Positions 44,707-52,300 of a DNA stretch of 64,000 nucleotides are shown here, in pieces (the stretch's first letter is position 1; each line of letters begins with the position of its first letter). Position numbers and translations under genes: made by a program. Source of the DNA: Allorhizobium ampelinum S4 (lineage in GTDB: Bacteria > Pseudomonadota > Alphaproteobacteria > Rhizobiales > Rhizobiaceae); assembly GCF_000016285.1 (NCBI RefSeq), contig NC_011989.1, positions 995,001 through 1,059,000 on the forward strand, read 5' to 3'. Under the pieces are notes generated by a model that saw only the letters and a program-made list of their open reading frames with translations, had not been told where the DNA came from and made no database searches.

Positions 44707-45855
44707 CTATGCCGCACATGATTCCATCATGGTTGGTGCTGGTAAGAATTCCTGACTCTGCAAGTAGCTCAAATACGTATCTAGTAACTCAAACTTGAGT
44801 CGGGGGGGCCAGACATCATTTTCGATCGTTGCAGCGCAGACATTGTCGTAGCGGTATTTGTGAATTTCTCGTCCAAAACGTAGGATTTTTTCGTGAGCGT
44901 TGTCGCTGCCGTAAAGTGGTAGAAGACGATAAAGTGGATTACTTTCACCATCAGACAAAAGTAACTTCTGCCATTCATAGAAAGGAATTATCGATATTTC
45001 ATATCCTCGTGCATTTAGCCACTGAACGACATTTTTCCACTCGATCAAACCTGTAAAATTGAATAGATTTAAAACGTGTCCACCCTCAATAGTATACTTT
45101 GGAGAATTCATAATTTTTACTGTGTAATCAACGGGTGTGAAGTTGATTGTTCTATCTAGCTCTGGCGCATGGCCGAGTTGAATGCAGCTTTTTACGAAAA
45201 GCATAAACTGGTTGTTTTCAAATAAAGAAACTCCAGACGTACTGTGTCCGGATATATAACCGAGGCGAAACAGGTTTGTTTTACCCCCTTCGGCTATGAA
45301 TTTTGCTTGTAGTTTTTCTCCTTCCCATTTTGAAAGCAGATATCCCATATCAGATTCTAGGGCTGTGTTGTCTGGAAAGTCCTCTAGATAATTACCAATG
45401 CTATCCCGCGTAACTGCGGAGCCTAACGTTGATACGAAATTCACGATTTTCTGCTTCCCACGGGAAGCCATGATAATGGCATCTGCCATGCTATCTACAT
45501 TGGGTTTCTTGAGCAATTCATAAGGCTGAATGTGATTCACCCGCGCGGCGACATGATGGATAAGATCGGCTTCCTGACATATCATTTCGTAGGTGGAGTC
45601 AGACAGTCCAAAACGGGGCATTGTTATGTCACCTTCCACGACTTGGATCTGGTCGGTAAATAAATAAGCCCTATCCATCTCTATGGAGAATTTCTTGAAT
45701 GAAAGTAGAATTCTATCCCTATCATTTTGCGGATCGAACCTGCGGCACAAAGTATAAATTTTCCCGATATGAGAACTTTTGAGCATTTCGGTAAGAAGGT
45801 ATGCGCCTATGAAACCAGTTGCACCTGTAAGAAAAACGTTTTTCTTTTCGCTCAT
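44707..45855 (-). CDS. free-standing NAD(P)H thioester reductase (R-domain type)
   Basis: A 382-residue protein of the extended SDR group that forms the terminal reductase domain of nonribosomal peptide synthetases and of carboxylic acid reductases. The nucleotide-binding motif is FLTGATGFIGAYLLTEML near residue 8. The block VEGDITMPRFGLSDSTYEMI and then LIHHVAARVNHIQPYELLKK is typical, and the catalytic Tyr-x3-Lys is MGYLLSKWEGEKL. No adenylation or carrier domain is attached or nearby. The gene is visibly more AT-rich than its neighbours, a sign of transfer. ATG 45855 has AAAGGG upstream. It is followed by an MFS exporter. Confidence 0.8.
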   Translation of the reverse strand: MSEKKNVFLTGATGFIGAYLLTEMLKSSHIGKIYTLCRRFDPQNDRDRILLSFKKFSIEMDRAYLFTDQIQVVEGDITMPRFGLSDSTYEMICQEADLIHHVAARVNHIQPYELLKKPNVDSMADAIIMASRGKQKIVNFVSTLGSAVTRDSIGNYLEDFPDNTALESDMGYLLSKWEGEKLQAKFIAEGGKTNLFRLGYISGHSTSGVSLFENNQFMLFVKSCIQLGHAPELDRTINFTPVDYTVKIMNSPKYTIEGGHVLNLFNFTGLIEWKNVVQWLNARGYEISIIPFYEWQKLLLSDGESNPLYRLLPLYGSDNAHEKILRFGREIHKYRYDNVCAATIENDVWPPRLKFELLDTYLSYLQSQEFLPAPTMMESCAA

Positions 45856-46144
45856 ATCAATGCCCTTTATATTGAGAGACCTGAACTCCAAGGTTGAGGG
45901 CATGTCACATCATTGTGCGGAGCAACAAAAGAACCGTGCGCTGCAAAACAGCTTCCAATTTTTCACGCAAATGGTTTGAAGGAATGCGCACAATGGTTGT
46001 TTTCTTTATAAATTACCACTATAAGGTTTATATCGGAACGCCGACTTCATGTGGTGAAACGGTGCTGCTGCGTGCTGGCTGTGCCGGATGGCAAGCCACA
46101 ATGACCACTTGACTTTTCCTCTATAAGGAGGGATCTATTCAATC

Positions 46145-46198
46145 ATGATCGACACGCGCACAACCATTTCCTGCACGTATTTTTGGGCCTACCGGTAG
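46145..46198 (+). CDS. 17-residue leader peptide rich in aromatic residues
   Basis: The peptide reads MIDTRTTISCTYFWAYR. Four of its last six residues are Tyr, Phe, Trp and Tyr. Its ribosome-binding site AAGGAGGG (46125-46132) is strong. The ORF ends three bases before the anti-terminator segment, so a ribosome stalled on the TYFWAY codons for lack of charged aromatic tRNA would leave segment 2 free to pair with segment 3. The peptide has no expected role of its own. It is too short to be found by gene callers. Confidence 0.72.
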   Translation: MIDTRTTISCTYFWAYR

Positions 46199-46227
46199 CC
46201 GGCGGCCTGACAGATCACCATGTCAAC

Positions 46228-46255
46228 AGGCCGCCGTCAGGCGGCCTTGTTGTTT
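46228..46255 (+). terminator. attenuator terminator hairpin
   Basis: AGGCCGCC (46228-46235), loop GTCA, GGCGGCCT (46240-46247) is an 8-bp GC-rich stem followed by TGTTGTTT. It lies 44 bases before the GNAT start codon and after the leader peptide. Confidence 0.75.
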
Positions 46256-46298
46256 GAACGAGCTTCCCTGACGGCGGTATTTCAAGAGGGAAGCAGCC

Positions 46299-46787
46299 AT
46301 GACTGAAGATAGCGACATTACCCTGCCAAGACCTGCAATGGTCAGCATTCGCAATGCCCAGCCCGGCGACCTGCCGGAGTTGAACGAGATGATCGCGGCC
46401 TTGGCCGCCCATCACGGCGATGCCTCCGACATGACCCCGCAAACGCTGAAACGCGACCTGTTCGGCCCCATGCCGTGGATCACAGCACTTGTGGCCGATG
46501 GTGGTGAACAGCTTATAGGCTACGCCATCCTGATGCCGCTTTACAGGGCCAATGAGGGAAAGCGCGGCATGGAAATGCTGCATCTCTATGTGCGTGATGG
46601 CCAGCGGGGCAATGGCATCGGCCATCACCTGATTGCCCGCGCCCGTGACGTGGCGCGCCAGTCCGGCTGCGATTATCTTTCGGTTTCCGCCGCCACTGGC
46701 AATTTCGCCGCCCATCGCTTCTACGAGCAGATGGAGTTCTCCGCCCGTCCGGTGACCGGCATGCGTTATATTCAGGCGCTGGCCTGA
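46299..46787 (+). CDS. GNAT family N-acetyltransferase behind an attenuator
   Basis: A 162-residue acetyltransferase. The core runs SIRNAQPGDLPELNEMIAAL (strand 1, helix 1), then the strand 4 / acetyl-CoA loop MLHLYVRDGQRGNGIGHHLI, with the R/Q-x-x-G-x-G/A pattern as QRGNGIG, and the C-terminal AAHRFYEQMEFSARP. Such enzymes acetylate amines. Transcription probably depends on supply of aromatic amino acids through the attenuator, which suggests a substrate linked to aromatic amino acids. ATG 46299 follows GAGGGAAG. The next gene, 46889, is a small unknown protein. Confidence 0.85.
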   Translation: MTEDSDITLPRPAMVSIRNAQPGDLPELNEMIAALAAHHGDASDMTPQTLKRDLFGPMPWITALVADGGEQLIGYAILMPLYRANEGKRGMEMLHLYVRDGQRGNGIGHHLIARARDVARQSGCDYLSVSAATGNFAAHRFYEQMEFSARPVTGMRYIQALA

Positions 46788-46888
46788 CATCCGTTACCCG
46801 ACATTCATAGGCCGGAAACGGCATGCCTGGGGCAAGCCTGGCCTTCTATATTAGACCTTCTTGAAGAAGGTGAAAGTGACGATATCGC

Positions 46889-47161
46889 ATGACTTCGGCA
46901 ATGCTCAAGAAAACCGACCAAACGAGGGCTGAGACACTCGCCATGGAAAACCGGCGGATAGAAAGCGCCATCCGCAGCCTGCTGGATCGGTATTCCGACC
47001 CGGCCCTACATCGCTGGGTGCGCGAAACCGTGAGGGCATTTGAGGCGCGGCTTGCCGGTATCGTCGATCCGTCCGAGCGCGACCAGGCCCGCCATGCGGC
47101 GCTGGTGCTGATCAGAACGACATTGCAGGAATGGTCGAGAAACCCGGTTTCGCAGCATTGA
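46889..47161 (+). CDS. small protein of unknown function, 90 residues
   Basis: Not recognised. A predicted all-helical, soluble 90-residue protein: MENRRIESAIRSLLDRYSDP, then LHRWVRETVRAFEARLAGIV and ERDQARHAALVLIRTTLQEW. The start ATG 46889 follows GAAGGTGAAAG loosely; an internal ATG at the MENRR position is possible. It lies 101 bases after the GNAT gene on the same strand and could be part of its transcript. Confidence 0.5.
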   Translation: MTSAMLKKTDQTRAETLAMENRRIESAIRSLLDRYSDPALHRWVRETVRAFEARLAGIVDPSERDQARHAALVLIRTTLQEWSRNPVSQH

Positions 47162-47347
47162 CAGAGGCGATGTCGGGCGCGTCCTGATATGCTTGCAGCG
47201 CCGACCCTTTATCACTCCACCCTCACTTTGCCTCATGGGGAGGGAGATCGAGAATGATCGCAGTCACTCCCTCTTCAAGGCTGTGACAGCTATCCGCTGG
47301 GGCAGCAAGGAATTTTGAGATAACCAGATTGATGTCTGTATTACGGA

Positions 47348-47761
47348 GTGATATATTCATTGCTAGTGAGAGTTTTGAAGGATGTGGAATTTCACAACTG
47401 GGCCATCGAATACGGCATAACAGATTCGATGCTTTGCGTGGCCGCAAAAGAAATCGAGGACGGGCTTGTTGATGCCCGGCTCGGTGGCTTTCTCCTGAAG
47501 AAGCGGGTTGCTGCTCCTGGTCGAGGAAAATCAGGAAGCTACCGGACTATCGTTGGCTATCGACAAGCCGACAGGCTTATTTTTGTGCATGGTTTCGCTA
47601 AGAACGAGGCTGACAACATCAATAAGAGCGAAAAGAAAGCCCTTCGGAAATTATGCGACATCTACATGGGCGCTGATGACAAGAAGCTTGTCGAGATGAT
47701 TTCTAAGAACACGATACTGGAGATTAAATGCAATGAGCCGGATACTGAAGAACGTTCATAA
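47348..47761 (+). CDS. RelE/HigB-like toxin
   Basis: A 137-residue (or slightly shorter) RNase toxin of the RelE superfamily, group near HigB2. The sequence VEFHNWAIEYGITDSMLCVA, EIEDGLVDARLGGFLLKKRV, APGRGKSGSYRTIVGYRQAD and RLIFVHGFAKNEADNINKSE follows this family closely, including the basic GKSGxYR active-site region. No ATG fits the start; GTG 47348, TTG 47360 or GTG 47366 are candidates and the exact choice is open. It overlaps the downstream antitoxin gene by 29 bases. Toxin-first order is usual for HigBA. Confidence 0.8.
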   Translation: MIYSLLVRVLKDVEFHNWAIEYGITDSMLCVAAKEIEDGLVDARLGGFLLKKRVAAPGRGKSGSYRTIVGYRQADRLIFVHGFAKNEADNINKSEKKALRKLCDIYMGADDKKLVEMISKNTILEIKCNEPDTEERS

Positions 47762-48035
47762 GTCTGCGGAGAGGCTGCACGGCGCGGGTTTCGTTGACGA
47801 AGTGACGATGAGAGAGTTTGACGCGCTCTGCCTCCCTCCTTTGCGTGATTATTCCCCCGATGAGATCAAGAAGATCAGAGCGGGGACGAAGGCAAGTCAA
47901 GCTGTATTTGCCAGCTTCATCAACGTGAAGAAAATTACGGTTGCGGCATGGGAGCAGGGGACCAAAAAGCCAAACAGCACGGCTATTAAGATTCTTGATC
48001 TGATTGAGCGCAAAGGGCTGGATGTCCTTCGCTAG
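47733..48035 (+). CDS. HigA-like antitoxin with XRE helix-turn-helix
   Basis: A 100-residue antitoxin. The C-terminal half is a helix-turn-helix of the XRE type: SPDEIKKIRAGTKASQAVFA, SFINVKKITVAAWEQGTKKP and ALKxL-like NSTAIKILDLIERKG. The N-terminal part would contact the toxin. ATG 47733 has GGAG upstream and overlaps the toxin gene. The protein would also bind the promoter of the pair. A long hairpin follows at 48034-48072. Confidence 0.82.
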   Translation: MSRILKNVHKSAERLHGAGFVDEVTMREFDALCLPPLRDYSPDEIKKIRAGTKASQAVFASFINVKKITVAAWEQGTKKPNSTAIKILDLIERKGLDVLR

Positions 48036-48072
48036 AGCATCTGACCGAAAATAGAAATCGGTCCGATGCTCT
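48034..48072 (+). terminator. hairpin after the toxin-antitoxin pair
   Basis: AGAGCATC (48034-48041) pairs with GATGCTCT (48065-48072) and, inside, GACCGA (48043-48048) with TCGGTC (48058-48063). The stem starts at the antitoxin stop codon. No long T run follows, so it may be a terminator or RNA-stabilising stem, or a member of a repeat family. Confidence 0.6.
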
Positions 48073-48229
48073 AGGATGCCGGTAAATTTCTCGATTCTAA
48101 TGCCCGCTCTTTGCGGATATTTTTGTAAATGCTCAATCTCCATTTTTGTGGCACTCGCTCCATAAAGCCGCCAATTTTCCTTCCCGCAAAAACCACCAAT
48201 CCCCTCTTTTCCTCGTCACCCGTTATGCG

Positions 48230-48502
48230 CTAAGACAAGGGTGAGATCGGTTGTAACGAACCGGTCTTGGGGCTTAGAAAACCTCTCAAACAGCGGCCAG
48301 TGTCGGTCGTTAAATGACACCCCTCAGCCATAGGTTTGTGGCTGAGGCGGTGGGTCATGTCTATATGATCCCACTCTCCACCATCTCTATGGTCGGGGAG
48401 GTCTCGGCGTATGTCCAGAGCTTCGGCTTAAAGGTCGAGGCGGTCGTCTGTTTGCGACTTTTCTACTCCCCGATCACCAGAGTTTGCAAACTCTGGTGAT
48501 CG
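48230..48502 (+). ncRNA. possible structured RNA with three strong hairpins
   Basis: Within the 496 bases without a firm gene (48036-48531), three stems stand out. A: CGGTT (48248-48252)/AACCG (48259-48263). B: about 17 base pairs from ATGA-CACC-CCTCAGCCA (48314-48330) to TGGCTGAGG-C-GGTG-GG-TCAT (48339-48358), 8-base loop. C: a perfect 32-base palindrome CGATCACCAGAGTTTG (48471-48486) / CAAACTCTGGTGATCG (48487-48502), followed by CTCGTTTTCC. The pattern suggests a non-coding RNA or structured 5' leader of the gene at 48532. No known RNA family was recognised. A 61-codon frame (48314-48499) runs through it but has no good ribosome-binding site. Confidence 0.4.
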
Positions 48503-48531
48503 CTCGTTTTCCGGCGTGGGAGGAATGGACA

Positions 48532-49023
48532 ATGGCGGATTACAATGTCTGGGCTGATCTTTTCGATACATGGCAATCGACATCCGATTGGGTGAAAGCC
48601 CTTGTTATCGTCGTGCCACCGGTTTTCGCGGCGACTGTGCTGGCGCTTTTGCTGCGCTACAGGCAGAAGACTGCGGACATTCCAGTCCATTCCGGGAGCG
48701 CTTCTCTTTCGGCAGTATCACGCTTGCAGCCGGAACCGGCGGATATGCCCGAACCCGGCGACACGATAGACCTTATGCTGCTCGATGCTGCCACCAATCT
48801 TCAGCACCGGCTGGAAGACGCCCGCCGTTTGCTCAATCCGCAAGAGAGTTCCGTTGCCACTTGGGCAGACCTGGGCAGAAGCGACATCCGGCAACAGATC
48901 ACCCAGATCATCCTGGAGGATTATCACCGTGGGTCTGAGCCGGAGGTTGCCCTTCGGCGGGCCCGGCAATTCCTAGCCGATCAGCGAAACACACACGGTA
49001 CCAATCCTGACGCGACAGAATAG
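48532..49023 (+). CDS. small single-pass membrane protein of unknown function
   Basis: A 163-residue protein not recognised. One membrane helix (about 20-45, VKALVIVVPPVFAATVLALL) follows a short aromatic N terminus (MADYNVWADLFDTWQSTSDW). The cytoplasmic or periplasmic tail is long, with a Pro-rich linker and helical C-terminal half (LMLLDAATNLQHRLEDARRL). ATG 48532 has GGGAGGA upstream and was preferred to an in-frame codon at 48484, which lies within the palindrome. It is preceded by the structured region described separately. Confidence 0.6.
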   Translation: MADYNVWADLFDTWQSTSDWVKALVIVVPPVFAATVLALLLRYRQKTADIPVHSGSASLSAVSRLQPEPADMPEPGDTIDLMLLDAATNLQHRLEDARRLLNPQESSVATWADLGRSDIRQQITQIILEDYHRGSEPEVALRRARQFLADQRNTHGTNPDATE

Positions 49024-49068
49024 CCCAGCGAGGCAAAAGAGGTCATGGTTATCAGGAAAAACGGCTTC

Positions 49069-49989
49069 TTACTTTGCCGGAATGGCCTTGAGATAGGCGG
49101 CAATCGCTGCGCGGTCTTCGGCGGGCAGTTCGGCCAGATTTTTCTGCACCTCGACCATCGAGCCGCCGACACTGTCGAAATCGGGGGTGAAGCCGGTTTC
49201 CAGATAGCTGGCGATTTCGTCTTTTGACCATTTACCCATGCTGTCGGAGCTGGGGGTGATATCGGGGATGCGGCCTTCGTCTTCCGGGTTCGGTCCGCCG
49301 GCCAGCCATTGATCTACCTTCAGCCCGCCGATCACGTTGCGGGGCGTATGACATTCGCCACAATGGCCGGGGCCTTCGACCAGATATTGGCCGCGCTGGA
49401 TCTGCGCATCCGCAGACGCCAGAGTGACGCGCGGTTTATCGTTTAGAAACAGCAGTTTCCAGCCGGTCAGCGCAAGACGCTGATTGAAGGGAAAGCCCAG
49501 CTCATGCGGGGGCGCGACATTGCCGCTGACGGGCAAGGTTTTCAGATAGCCATAGAGATCGGCCACATCCTGCGGCTTCATCCGCGCATAGGATGTATAG
49601 GGAAAGGCCGGATAAAGATTTTCGCCGGAAGGGCCGATCCCACGGGTGACGGCATCGCCGAATTCGGCCAGCGTCCATTGACCGATCCCGGCCTTCGGGT
49701 CCGGCGAAATATTGGGAACGTGAAAGGTGCCGAACTGGGTTTTCAGCGCCACGCCGCCAGTCAGCAGCAGGCGCGCATCGCCGGTTGCACCGGGTGCCGC
49801 ATGGCAGCTGGAACAGCCGCCAGCAAAAAACATCCGTTTGCCATTGGTAAGGTCGGGTGCCGTGGTCGCGGCCCAGACGGTGGCGGGCTGGCGATGCGGT
49901 GCCACGGCAAACACATAGGCGCCGACCAATGCCACGCCTGCGACGAGCGCTGCCGCGATGCCGAATTTTGCCGTTCCAGCCATGCTCAT
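49069..49989 (-). CDS. diheme c-type cytochrome
   Basis: A 306-residue membrane-anchored or periplasmic diheme cytochrome c. An N-terminal helix (about 8-30, GIAAALVAGVALVGAYVFAV) is followed by two cytochrome c domains with heme motifs CSSCH (59-63) and CGECH (210-214), each followed by a Met-containing C-terminal part (for example YARMKPQDVADLYGYLKTL). Such proteins carry electrons from periplasmic dehydrogenases. ATG 49989 is preferred; TTG 49995 and ATG 49983 are in frame. A second cytochrome gene lies 64 bases upstream on the same strand, so the two are probably an operon. Confidence 0.87.
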   Translation of the reverse strand: MSMAGTAKFGIAAALVAGVALVGAYVFAVAPHRQPATVWAATTAPDLTNGKRMFFAGGCSSCHAAPGATGDARLLLTGGVALKTQFGTFHVPNISPDPKAGIGQWTLAEFGDAVTRGIGPSGENLYPAFPYTSYARMKPQDVADLYGYLKTLPVSGNVAPPHELGFPFNQRLALTGWKLLFLNDKPRVTLASADAQIQRGQYLVEGPGHCGECHTPRNVIGGLKVDQWLAGGPNPEDEGRIPDITPSSDSMGKWSKDEIASYLETGFTPDFDSVGGSMVEVQKNLAELPAEDRAAIAAYLKAIPAK

Positions 49990-50053
49990 CCCCAATTTCT
50001 TTATATATCAAACCCGCCCGGGTGGCCCGGACGGGTCTCTACATGGGATGCAA

Positions 50054-50521
50054 TTATTTCTTCAGCCTGAACGTCTGGTGGCAATCGCCACAGGTGCCGC
50101 CAATGCTCTTCATTGCCGCGCCAACGCCAGCCTGATCGGCGGGCAGGGTGGCGAGCTGCGTTGCAGCGGCGGTTTCAAGCGCCTTGGCCTTGGTCTTGAA
50201 GGTGGCCGGGTCTTCCCAGATCTTCGGGCTGGCTTCCGTGTTGAGGCCGGTCTCGGAGCCCTTGGGGAACTGTTCCGGGAAGGCCTTGGCAACCTCTTCC
50301 ATCGTGGTCAGCGAAGCCTTGACCACGGCTGCGTCATAGGGCTTTTCGCCCTTGGCGATAGCGGCCAGCTGGCCCATAGCACCGCCGACTTTCTTCATCA
50401 TTCCAGCGCGCACCACCTGCGGCTCATCAGCGGCGCTGACCGCGCTGCTGAGGCCGGCGCCAAGACAGAGGCCAATGGCGGCCATTGTTGCAAGCTTCCT
50501 CATGCCAAGCCCTGATATCAT
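50054..50521 (-). CDS. cytochrome c, class II (c'/c556 type)
   Basis: A 155-residue exported cytochrome of the four-helix-bundle class II. The signal peptide (MISGLGMRKLATMAAIGLCL, ending VSAADEP) is followed by helices with VRAGMMKKVGGAMGQLAAIA, and a C-terminal heme motif CGDCH in GGTCGDCHQTFRLKK, the usual location in this class. ATG 50521 has AGGAGA at a normal distance. It probably forms an operon with the diheme cytochrome downstream. An inverted repeat TTTTGAT-N5-ATCAAAA lies 77-96 bases upstream. Confidence 0.88.
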   Translation of the reverse strand: MISGLGMRKLATMAAIGLCLGAGLSSAVSAADEPQVVRAGMMKKVGGAMGQLAAIAKGEKPYDAAVVKASLTTMEEVAKAFPEQFPKGSETGLNTEASPKIWEDPATFKTKAKALETAAATQLATLPADQAGVGAAMKSIGGTCGDCHQTFRLKK

Positions 50522-50592
50522 CGTCATTCTCCTGTTGATGGCCGAACCTGCGGCGTTTTTCACACGTGATATTCTCTTCAATTTCGGTCACC

Positions 50593-50617
50593 GCATTTTG
50601 ATGGTAAATCAAAATGC
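50593..50617. promoter_or_regulatory. inverted repeat upstream of the cytochrome genes (FNR-like)
   Basis: GCATTTTGAT (50593-50602), GGTAA, ATCAAAATGC (50608-50617) is a perfect 10-bp inverted repeat. The core TTGAT-N5-ATCAA is like the FNR/FixK site TTGAT-N4-ATCAA but one base longer, so the FNR assignment is doubtful. Confidence 0.45.
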
Positions 50618-50700
50618 AAATAAAGTCACAAGAGAGTGATGTTTGCGATGGTTAAATATCTGATATAACAATCATATCAGCAACCCTTTCAATCGCCGTG

Positions 50701-51561
50701 TCACCTGATCGGCAAGAGCCTGTCTTCTTCGCGGCCAAAGCCTTGAAGCCCAAGCGCGTCTGTCGCAAGGGTCAGAATTGAAAAGGCGGTGTCCTCTTCG
50801 CCATCCACCATGCCTTTCAGAGTGATGAAATGGGTATCGCCGATCAAGCCATAGCCGCCACGATGGTCATGGCCGTTGATATAGGCGATGGCAGCGGGTG
50901 CGGCGGCGATCACGTCGGCCACCTCCTGCGCATTCCAAAGGGCGTGGTCGGTGAAGGGATGGAGCGGATAATGGCCGAAGACGATGGCCTTTTCCCCTGC
51001 GGCATGCGCTAGCGTCAGGCGGCTTTCCAGCCAGTCGAGTTGCGGCTGGCTGATGGCGGCGTTCCAGTCCTGGGCATTGGCCGCGCCCTTTGCCTTCAGC
51101 GCCAGAAGCTGGCGCACCGCCACTTCCCTGGCTGGGTCGTCGCGCGCCACCGAGAAGGTGGAGATTTCACAGCCATCGGTGAAGATCAGCCTGATACCTT
51201 TGATCACCCGGTCGAAGTGAGGGGCGGGCATGCCCAGCGCGTCGCGCACCATCGGTTTTTGCGCGTCGGAGACCGCGAAATCGTGATTGCCGGGCAGGGT
51301 GATCAGCGGATGGCGCAGACCTTCCAGTACTTTCAAGGCCGGGGCAAAATTGCGGAAATCCCGGTCGATCAGGTCGCCCAGCAGCAGCACGGCATCCAGC
51401 GTCTGTTCGTTGAACACGTCGATGGCCGCCTGCATCTTGGCGAGGCTCAGGGCATAATAGCGGTTGGCGGTCAGGTTGGGCGGCAGATCGGCATATTGCG
51501 GATCGGCGATCAGCCCGAGACGAAGTTTGGGCATGGGAGTGCGCATCGCGGTCGGTTTCAT
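50701..51561 (-). CDS. metallophosphoesterase, ADP-ribose/CDP-alcohol diphosphatase-like
   Basis: A 286-residue cytoplasmic phosphoesterase of the calcineurin-like superfamily. Metal-binding motifs are in order: GLIADPQYAD (D-x-Q variant), LLLGDLIDRD, LPGNHDF, IVFGHYPLHPF and INGHDHRGGYG. The D-x-Q in the first motif is found in the manganese-dependent ADP-ribose/CDP-alcohol pyrophosphatases, which are the likely relatives. ATG 51561 is used; in-frame ATGs at codons 6 and 10 are alternatives. Substrate not proven. Confidence 0.82.
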   Translation of the reverse strand: MKPTAMRTPMPKLRLGLIADPQYADLPPNLTANRYYALSLAKMQAAIDVFNEQTLDAVLLLGDLIDRDFRNFAPALKVLEGLRHPLITLPGNHDFAVSDAQKPMVRDALGMPAPHFDRVIKGIRLIFTDGCEISTFSVARDDPAREVAVRQLLALKAKGAANAQDWNAAISQPQLDWLESRLTLAHAAGEKAIVFGHYPLHPFTDHALWNAQEVADVIAAAPAAIAYINGHDHRGGYGLIGDTHFITLKGMVDGEEDTAFSILTLATDALGLQGFGREEDRLLPIR

Positions 51562-51665
51562 TTATCGTCGAATTATGCCCCGGCTATAACAGCAGCATGA
51601 CGGCGGCGGGCTTGCACTGTGGATGACGGGAGAATACATCGGCGCACTTTCATTGGAGTGCTCTC

Positions 51666-52181
51666 ATGTCATCGACCACACTCTCCCGCATCTGCCGCGC
51701 CGACGGGGCGGATCTGGTGGCGGCCAATCTGGCCAGCCGCGATTACCATGCGCCCTGGGCGGCACCCTTCACCGATCTCGATGGTTTCGAGGCCTATCTC
51801 AGCCTGACGATCAGCGGTGCCAATATTGGTTTGATTGCCCGAGAGTCAGACAGTCACGGTGTGGTCGGGGTCTTTACCCTGAGTCAGATCGTGCTGGGCA
51901 ACTTCAGAAGCTGCTATCTCGGCTATTACGGCATGGCTGCCTTTGCCGGGCGCGGATTGATGACGGACGCGCTGAACGCGGTTATTGCCCATGCCTTCAC
52001 GGAGGTGGGCTTGAACCGGGTCGAGGCCAATATCCAGCCGGAAAACCTGCGCTCGATTGCACTTGTCGCGCGCTGCGGCTTTGAGAAGGAAGGTTTTTCC
52101 AGGCGCTACCTGAAAATCGGCGGGGAATGGCGCGATCATGAGCGCTGGGCCAAGGTGGTGTTTCCGTCACGAAGCGGTTGA
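51666..52181 (+). CDS. GNAT family N-acetyltransferase, RimJ/RimL type
   Basis: A 171-residue acetyltransferase of the RimJ-like group, which acetylates N-terminal or other amines. The central block CYLGYYGMAAFAGRGLMTDA with LNAVIAHAFTEVGLNRVEAN, then NIQPENLRSIALVARCGFEK and EGFSRRYLKIGGEWRDHERW is typical of the family; the R-G-x-M in FAGRGLMTDAL binds the pyrophosphate of acetyl-CoA. ATG 51666 has GGAG upstream. It is divergent from the metallophosphoesterase. Confidence 0.85.
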   Translation: MSSTTLSRICRADGADLVAANLASRDYHAPWAAPFTDLDGFEAYLSLTISGANIGLIARESDSHGVVGVFTLSQIVLGNFRSCYLGYYGMAAFAGRGLMTDALNAVIAHAFTEVGLNRVEANIQPENLRSIALVARCGFEKEGFSRRYLKIGGEWRDHERWAKVVFPSRSG

Positions 52182-52300
52182 AGAAACCGAGTTTTGGGGG
52201 CGTCTGGTGGTAACGGAATTGAAATCTCTTTCGGCGATTGATGAAATGTGACGCATATATCTATGGTTGATTTGGAAAGAGCGGCCAACAAGGAGGCTTA

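Larger units (their letters stand above)
46121..46298 (+). promoter_or_regulatory. leader-peptide attenuator upstream of a GNAT gene
   Basis: A leader ORF (46145-46198) is followed by three pairing segments. Segment 2, GGCGGCCTG (46201-46209), pairs perfectly with segment 3, CAGGCCGCC (46227-46235). Segment 3, AGGCCGCC (46228-46235), also pairs with segment 4, GGCGGCCT (46240-46247), giving a terminator with TGTTGTTT after it. The two hairpins exclude each other. This is the layout of ribosome-stalling attenuators of amino-acid operons. Confidence 0.75.

Noticed and set aside
48314..48499. A 61-codon frame in the structured region
   Set aside because: No ribosome-binding site at a suitable distance, no recognisable features, and it runs through two strong hairpins. 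Kept as a minor alternative only.
50593..50617. Calling the inverted repeat a true FNR box
   Set aside because: The spacer is five bases, while FNR/FixK sites have four, so only FNR-like is stated.
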